Part shown: in pieces, positions 50,806-59,800 of the stretch
Layout: every line of letters begins with the position of its first letter
Position numbering within the stretch: the stretch's first letter is position 1
Assembly (NCBI GenBank): GCA_018292915.2
Contig: JACVVK020000454.1
Span: forward strand, 124,001 to 188,000
Source: Batillaria attramentaria
Lineage: Eukaryota > Mollusca > Gastropoda > Batillariidae
Length of the DNA: 64,000 nt
Reading direction: 5' to 3'
Notes under the pieces: generated by a model
What the model was told of the DNA's origin: nothing
Seen by the model: only the letters and a program-made list of their open reading frames with translations
Database searches by the model: none
Program-made: the position numbers and the translations under genes

Positions 50806-53800
50806 GGGGGGGGGGGGGGGGGGATATTGCTGTTGATTTTAATCTAGGCTACCCGAAACACATCCTCTGGAGTTTTTCATTAGCTTAATTTAAATTTAAA
50901 TAAAAAATTTCTGGCATTAACCAATGGAACCATTCAAGTGTAAATTACTTACAGGGGAAAAAAATCCCCACTGGGGAGAGTGGAAGTGTACATAGTTTTC
51001 ATAAACTCTTGTCAATGTGTGTGTGTGTATATGCCCCCCCCCCCCCCACTGGGGAGAGTGGAAGTGTACATAGTTTTCATAAACTCTTGTCAATGTGTGT
51101 GTGTATATGCCCCCCCCCCCCCCACTGGGGAGAGTGGAAGTGTACATAGTTTTCATAAACTCTTGTCAATGTGTGTGTGTGTATATGCCCCCCCCCCCCC
51201 CCCCACTGGGGAGAGTGGAAGTGTACATAGTTTTCATAAACTCTTGTCAATGTGTGTGTGTATATGCCCCCCCCCCCCCCACTGGGGAGAGTGGAAGTGT
51301 ACATAGTTTTCATAAACTCTTGTCAATGTGTGTGTGTGTATATGCCCCCCCCCCCCCCCCCACTGGGGAGAGTGGAAGTGTACATAGTTTTCATAAACTC
51401 TTGTCAATGTGTGTGTGTGTATATGCCCCCCCCCCCCCCCACTGGGGAGAGTGGAAGTGTACAGATTTTTCATAAACTCTTGTCAATGTGTGTGTGTGTA
51501 TATGCCCCCTCCCCCCCCCCACATGGGAGAGTGGAAGTGTACAGATTTTTCATAAACTCTTGTCAATGTGTGTGTATATGCCCCTCCCCCCCCCCCCCCC
51601 CCACTGGGGAGAGTGGAAGTGTACAGATTTTTCATAAACTCTTGTCAATGTGTGTGTGTATATGCCCCCTCCCCCCCCCCCCCCCCCCACTGGGGAGAGT
51701 GGAAGTGTACAGATTTTTCATAAACTCTTGTTAATGTGTGTGTGTGTTCCCCCCCCCCCCCCAAAAAAAAAAATATATCAGAGCCAATTAAAGAGCGTAG
51801 CCTGACAAAAGAACATGACTAAACACAGTAAAGTTCAAGGTGAAGTTGACCACCTTCCCTACTGTGGAAAGGGATGTACACGTAGTTACAGACATGGCAC
51901 ATTCAGCAAGAGCAGAACAAAACAAGAAATAATGCTGCAACTGAAAACACGGAGAATCAGTAATGAAACAAACAAAAGAACAAAACCCAATATCAACTGT
52001 AACATCAGCGGGAAGGCTGGTGGGGGTGGGGGGTCACTCGTCCTGTCAGTGACAGTTCACAGGGAAGAAATTGGACGTTCTGTACTTCCCCCTTTACTGA
52101 TCGCCTTGACAGGACAAGAGCCCCTCCCCCGCCAGCCCCCCTCCCCCGCCAGCCCCCCTCCCCCGCCAGCCCCCCTCCCAGTGAACTGTGAAACCAACAC
52201 AGAAAGAGAGAGATGATAACCTTGCTTGAGCACGCCCTCCATATCTGACAACACGACACACAGTCAGTGGCCTACAGCCTGCGTCCCAAGTCAACCTTCA
52301 TGTAATGCTGCCAATAGCTGGCTACACCACCAACACACTCTGGTCTCTTCTCTCTTGTCTCTCAACCCAAACATCTCACTCAAACAGACAGCTACTAATC
52401 ATAACTGTACACAAGACAAATGTATACCAAATCATAAATTCCTAACACTTTTGCTCATTCTCTGTGACCTTCACCTCAGGGGTCACGGTCACAAAAGAGC
52501 GCCTTAGTTTCTGCCAACCATAAATGAAGTTGAGTTTGCCTGATGCTTGTCCTTGCTGAGAAAATGAAGACACATGGATCTTGGAAGTGTCATAATGACC
52601 CTGCGACCTTGACCTTCAGGAGTTTATTCAAAATGATACAGTCGGAAAGGTCTTGTCATCAGGTACAACTTCCAAGTTTGTGTTTTCACTAGTTATACTT
52701 CCAGAAAAAAAAAAGTTGGTCACACAGAGAGAGAGAGAGATGGCAGAGGGCTACAACATAGACTGGGCTTTGTTTGACAGGTTCACAGCCTGTCTCTCGT
52801 CTCTCTGAATCCAAGTCTACACCAAGCATTACATTGTACCAATAATACTACAGCATTACAGTAAGGATGACTGTCGCAAAATGAAAGAAGGAAAACAAAG
52901 ACACAAAGCCAGAAAGAAAAGTTTCCCTTTGGTTGTCTCCTAACAAACAGACATTACCCCCCCCCCCCCAAAAAAAAAAAAAAAAAATGTGTAGAAAGCG
53001 CAAGATGAACATAACCAGCATTGTACTAAACACAGGCATGCAGTGAGAGCCACGGATAGGAAGACCAGAAGGACACAGCAGACAACGAACAGGACACAGG
53101 GAAGAGGTGACAGTAGACAGAAACAAGTATTTCCCCAACTAATAATAATACTTTTACACCTCTTCACATTGCAAACTGGAAGTCCATGAGAAAAAAAACA
53201 ACAACCAGCCCTGTACATATACCCCCCTCCCCCCCCCCCCCCCAACTAGAGAGGCAGAAGCAAACTTGGCTCACTCGTGAAATAGGTCAAGATCATTCAA
53301 AAGAGTATGTCTGTAAAGGTCTTACCACTGCCTATCTTCTGCCTGTTAGCGTAATGGCCTTGACCTCCAGTAAAGGTGATTCACTAGAGGTACATCTGTA
53401 GGCCTCATCAATGCTCATCACCATTTTCAGTTTGATGCCTCTCGTATGTGTGCTTTTGGAGAAAAGAGGTATGTGTATGTCTGTCTGGAAATGTCTCACA
53501 CCAATCTTGTTTTGTCTGCTTGTCAGTTTCTGAGAAAATGGCAATGTTGAAGTTTTGTGGGACACACAGACACAGACAGACAACAGAGGAGTAATATATA
53601 GATTCACCTTGTTACCAAAGTGGGCCAATAAACTTTTTTTTTTTTAATTAACTGAAAGGTGTACCTTTTAGCCATTTGCCCCCCCCCCCCACCCCCCCCT
53701 CCAAAATGAGCTGTGAAAGTGTTTATAGGGCTGACTGCCGATACATCAAGAACACATGACATGCGCACATGACCAGTACGGAACAACGCGACATAGACCA

Positions 53801-56800
53801 ACAACCTTGACCTACCCAATTGCTGCTGTTGCGAAGCCAGGGCGAACTGTTGCTGTGCCAACATGGCCATAGGCTGCTGCTGTCGCTGGAGAAGCTGAAA
53901 CATCGCAATCAACATTTCCATCATCATCATCATGATAAACACCACTACCATTACAGATACCAACATTTTCCCTAACACTACCATCCCCATGAAAATAGGT
54001 GGATGTCCAGGTATATATAACATAGCTCCTCTTGGTGCAGATACCCGACTTGTTTGTCAAGCCTCCCTGAGAGTTTCGACCTACTTTCCCCACCAACCCA
54101 GCACTAGACTCTTTTCACCATCGCGATGAACAACCTGTATTAGGCTTCACAACTTCTGGGTACAGCTTGCAATGAACAACCTGTATTAGGCGTCCCTACT
54201 TCTGGGTACAGCTTGCAATGAACAACCTGTATTAGGCGTCCCTACTTCTGGGTACAGCTTGCAATGAACAACCTGTATTACTATTAGGCATCCCAACTTC
54301 TGGGTACAGCTTGCAATGAACAACCTGTATTAGGCATCCCAACTTCTGGGTACAGCTTGCAATGAACAACCTGTATTAGGCATCCCAACTTCTGGGTACA
54401 GCTTGCAATGAACAACCTGTATTACTATTAGGCATCCCAACTTCTGGGTACAGCTTGCAATGAACAACCTGTATTAGGCATCCCAACTTCTGGGTACAGC
54501 TTGCAATGAACAACCTGTATTAGGCACCCCAACTTCTGGGTACAGCTTGCAATGAACAACCTGTATTAGGCATCTCCACTTTGGTACAGCTATAACAATG
54601 TATTACTATTAGGCATCCCAACTTCTGGGTACAGCTTGCAATGAACAACCTGTATTAGGCATCCCAACTTCTGGGTACAGCTTGCAATGAACAACCTGTA
54701 TTAGGCATCCCAACTTCTGGGTACAGCTTGCAATGAACAACCTGTATTACTATTAGGCATCCCAACTTCTGGGTACAGCTTGCAATGAACAACCTGTATT
54801 ACTATTAGGCATCCCAACTTCTGGGTACAGCTTGCAATGAACAACCTGTATTACTATTAGGCGTCCCAACTTCTGGGTACAGCTTGCAATAAACAACCTG
54901 TATTACTATTAGGCATCCCAACTTCTGGGTACAGCTTGCAATAAACAACCTGTATTACTATTAGGCATCCCAACTTCTGGGTACAGCTTGCAATGAACAA
55001 CCTGTATTACTATTAGGCATCCCAACTTCTGGGTACAGCTTGCAATGAACAACCTGTATTACTATTAGGCATCCCAACTTCTGGGTACAGCTTGCAATAA
55101 ACAACCTGTATTAGGCATCCCAACTTCTGGGTACAGCTTGCAATGAACAACCTGTATTACTATTAGGCATCCCAACTTCTGGGTACAGCTTGCAATGAAC
55201 AACCTGTATTACTATTAGGCATCCCAACTTCTGGGTACAGCTTGCAATGAACAACCTGTATTACTATTAGGCATCCCAACTTCTGGGTACAGCTTGCAAT
55301 GAACAACCTGTATTACTATTAGGCATCCCAACTTCTGGGTACAGCTTGCAATAAACAACCTGTATTAGGCATCCCAACTTCTGGGTACAGCTTGCAATGA
55401 ACAACCTGTATTACTATTAGGCATCCCAACTTCTGGGTACAGCTTGCAATGAACAACCTGTATTACTATTAGGCATCCCAACTTCTGGGTACAGCTTGCA
55501 ATGAACAACCTGTATTAGGCATCCCAACTTCTGGGTACAGCTTGCAATGAACAACCTGTATTACTATTAGGCATCCCAACTTCTGGGTACAGCTTGCAAT
55601 GAACAACCTGTATTACTATTAGGCATCCCAACTTCTGGGTACAGCTTGCAATAAACAACCTGTATTAGGCATCCCAACTTCTGGGTACAGCTTGCAATGA
55701 ACAACCTGTATTACTATTAGGCATCCCAACTTCTGGGTACAGCTTGCAATGAACAACCTGTATTACTATTAGGCATCCCAACTTCTGGGTACAGCTTGCA
55801 ATGAACAACCTGTATTACTATTAGGCATCCCAACTTCTGGGTACAGCTTGCAATGAACAACCTGTATTACTATTAGGCATCCCAACTTCTGGGTACAGCT
55901 TGCAATAAACAACCTGTATTAGGCATCCCAACTTCTGGGTACAGCTTGCAATGAACAACCTGTATTACTATTAGGCATCCCAACTTCTGGGTACAGCTTG
56001 CAATGAACAACCTGTATTACTATTAGGCATCCCAACTTCTGGGTACAGCTTGCAATGAACAACCTGTATTACTATTAGGCATCCCAACTTCTGGGTACAG
56101 CTTGCAATGAACAACCTGTATTACTATTAGGCATCCCAACTTCTGGGTACAGCTTGCAATGAACAACCTGTATTACTATTAGGCATCCCAACTTCTGGGT
56201 ACAGCTTGCAATAAACAACCTGTATTAGGCATCCCAACTTCTGGGTACAGCTTGCAATGAACAACCTGTATACTATTAGGCATCCCAACTTCTGGGTACA
56301 GCTTGCAATGAACAACCTGTATTACTATTAGGCATCCCAACTTCTGGGTACAGCTTGCAATGAACAACCTGTATTAGGCATCCCAACTTCTGGGTACAGC
56401 TTGCAATGAACAACCTGTATTACTATTAGGCGTCCCAACTTCTGGGTACAGCTTGCAATGACAACCTGTATTAGGCATCCCAACTTCTGGGTACAGCTTG
56501 CAATGAACAACCTGTATTACTATTAGGCATCCCAACTTCTGGGTACAGCTTGCAATGAACAACCTGTATTAGGCATCCCAACTTCTGGGTACAGCTTGCA
56601 ATGAACAACCTGTATTAGGCATCCCAACTTCTGGGTACAGCTTGCAATGAACAACCTGTATTACTATTAGGCATCCCAACTTCTGGGTACAGCTTGCAAT
56701 GAACAACCTGTATTACTATTAGGCATCCCAACTTCTGGGTACAGCTTGCAATGAACAACCTGTATTACTATTAGGCATCCCAACTTCTGGGTACAGCTTG

Positions 56801-59800
56801 CAATAAACAACCTGTATTAGGCATCCCAACTTCTGGGTACAGCTTGCAATGAACAACCTGTATTAGGCATCCCAACTTCTGGGTACAGCTTGCAATGAAC
56901 AACCTGTATTACTATTAGGCATCCCAACTTCTGGGTACAGCTTGCAATGAACAACCTGTATTACTATTAGGCATCCCAACTTCTGGGTACAGCTTGCAAT
57001 GAACAACCTGTATTACTATTAGGCATCCCAACTTCTGGGTACAGCTTGCAATGAACAACCTGTATTACTATTAGGCATCCCAACTTCTGGGTACAGCTTG
57101 CAATGAACAACCTGTATTAGGCATCCCAACTTCTGGGTACAGCTTGCAATGAACAAAGTGTTCTAGTCCTGACAGAGTGTTGACTTTACCAGAGAAGTGA
57201 GACTGCCCGAGCTGGCCATTACCTGGTTGTAGTCCATGTTAAAGTTGGGACTGTCGATGGAGGGCACAAGTTGGTTGCTATAATCAAAGGAGAGAGGGTC
57301 GATTCCCATCGTGCCGAACTGACTGGCGTCCAAAGGGAACCCTTGTGGTCCCAACCCCTGAGCTTCCAGAAAATCGGCCTCCGTTCGCATGCCCACACCC
57401 ATCTTCATGTCATCCCCAGTTGGCGAGTTTTGGTGGCTCCCCCTGTCAACAGCAACGCGAGTTACAAAAACCACACAGGCAACAATGAGAAACTCCCGAC
57501 GCATGAAGATCGAGCGTGTTGGAGGTGTACGGAGAAAACGTTCATGAATGTTTATATCATACTTTACGGGGACCACTACCTCTTATACAAAAGGTTAGAA
57601 GGCCGTGAGCGTGAAAACACCTTCCACAAATGGGCTTACTTTTACAACACTCACACTTCAAAAGGTTTTACAACACTCACACTTCAAAAGGTTAGAAGGC
57701 CGTGAGCGTGAAATCACCTTCCACAAATGGGCTTACTTTTACAACACTCACACTTCATAAGGTTTTACAACACTCACACTTCAAAAGGTTAGAAGGCCGT
57801 GAGCGTGAAAACACCTTCCACAAATGGGCTTACTTTTACAACACTCACACTTCAAAAGGTTAGAAGGCCGTGAGCGTGAAAACACCTTCCACAAATGGGC
57901 TTACTTTTACAACACTCACACTTCAAAAGGTTAGAAGGCCGTGAGCGTGAAAACACCTTCCACAAATGGGCTTACTTTTACAACACTCACACTTCATAAG
58001 GTTTTACAACACTCACACTTCAAAAGGTTAGAAGGCCGTGAGCGTGAAAACACCTTCCACAAATGGGCTTACTTTTACAACACTCACACTTCAAAAGGTT
58101 TTACAACACTCACACTTCATAAGGTTAGAAGGCTGTGAGCGTGAAAACACCTTCCACAAATGGGCTTACTTTTACAACACTCACACTTCAAAAGGTTAGA
58201 AGGCCGTGAGCGTGAAAACACCTTCCACACATGGGCTTACTTTTACAACACTCACACTTCAAAAGGTTAGAAGGCCGTGAGCGTGAAAACACCTTCCACA
58301 AATGGGCTTACTTTTACAACACTCACACTTCAAAAGGTTAGAAGGCCGTGAGCGTGAAAACACCTTCCACAAATGGGCTTACTTTTACAACACTCACACT
58401 TCAAATCAAGCCCAAGAAAATGAACTCATCCAGATTACTCTTGTGTAGAAAATGTAGCAATGGCAGCAGATCTCTATCACCACATGGTCCGTGTCACACT
58501 CTGGTGACCACATGGTCCGTGTCACACTCTGGTGACCACATGGTCTGTGTCACACTCTGGTGGTGACCACATGGTCCGTGTCACACTCTGGTGACCACAT
58601 GGTCCGTGTCACACTTTCGTGACCACATGGTCCGTGTCACACTCTCGTGACCACATGGTCCGTGTCACACTCTGGTGACCACATGGTCCGTGTAACACCC
58701 TCGTGACCACATGGTCTGTCACACACCTGCGTAGTGTGCACTAGCTATGTCCACAGCCAGACTCACCGAAAGCCGGACTCGTCCACCCCATTCTGCATGA
58801 TCCCGTTTGTCTGGAGCCCGTCCTTCTCCTCCATGCGTTCACTCTCCTCAAACGGAGACGGTGTCTTGTCCTTCTTGTCCTCAAGGCCAACCGACACTTC
58901 CTGGGGTCCACCCTGAGAATGACAATCGATCAGTTGTGGAACTGGTAGTTGCCAGTGCACTTAGATTAGATTTAAACAGCCCAGCAGCAGCAGCACAAGG
59001 TGTAGAGGAGATATGGACAGTACACATGTATCACCAGTATTTGTATCAGGGCCTAACACTGGAAAAAGTGACTTCGGATTACTAGGCCGGGGTGCAGGGG
59101 CTGCCTAGGTCCATGGTGGAGTGCAGGGACAACACTCTGCTAGGGACTTCACAGTCACCATTTAACACACAGAGAAAATATTCTACTGCTTATCTTTACA
59201 TAGTTTTCATCAAGCTTTGAGATGAGTTGTCAAAAGATAACATAAAATGATTCACCATTGCATGTGTTTATTTTCCAGTTTAATGTATGAATACTGATTG
59301 CTAAAATGTAGCTCGAGCAAACTGCTCATTGTTTTCATCAAACACTGCAAGCAAAAGAAAAGACTTTCAGCCATGCTGCTCCATTACCAGACATGAAATC
59401 ATAATCTGAGTTACGTTTAAAAATCCATTCTGGACTGCAGTGTTTTTGACTGGGTGGTTACTTTTTTTTTATGTTGAAAATAACACTACATTAACAGTGA
59501 AGTTTGGATCGTTTTGCATCAGGTTTGAGTGCAGGAGAAGGAGCGGTTGTCAGACACTCTACCTGTTGCTGTATAAAATTTCCTTCTGGCGCAAGTGGCA
59601 GCAGGCCTTGCCGTGATGGTTGTCAGTTTCCAAAACTGCCATTTAATGTACCGCCCAGTCCATGATCATTGAATGTACCGCCCAGTCCATGATCCACCCA
59701 CTCCTAACCCTAACCCACTCCCATGAATAGCACACACTTTTATCACAGAATGGTTGGGCGCAATAAAGGATGTCGGTTCCATGGGTCATTTTCAGCTTTT

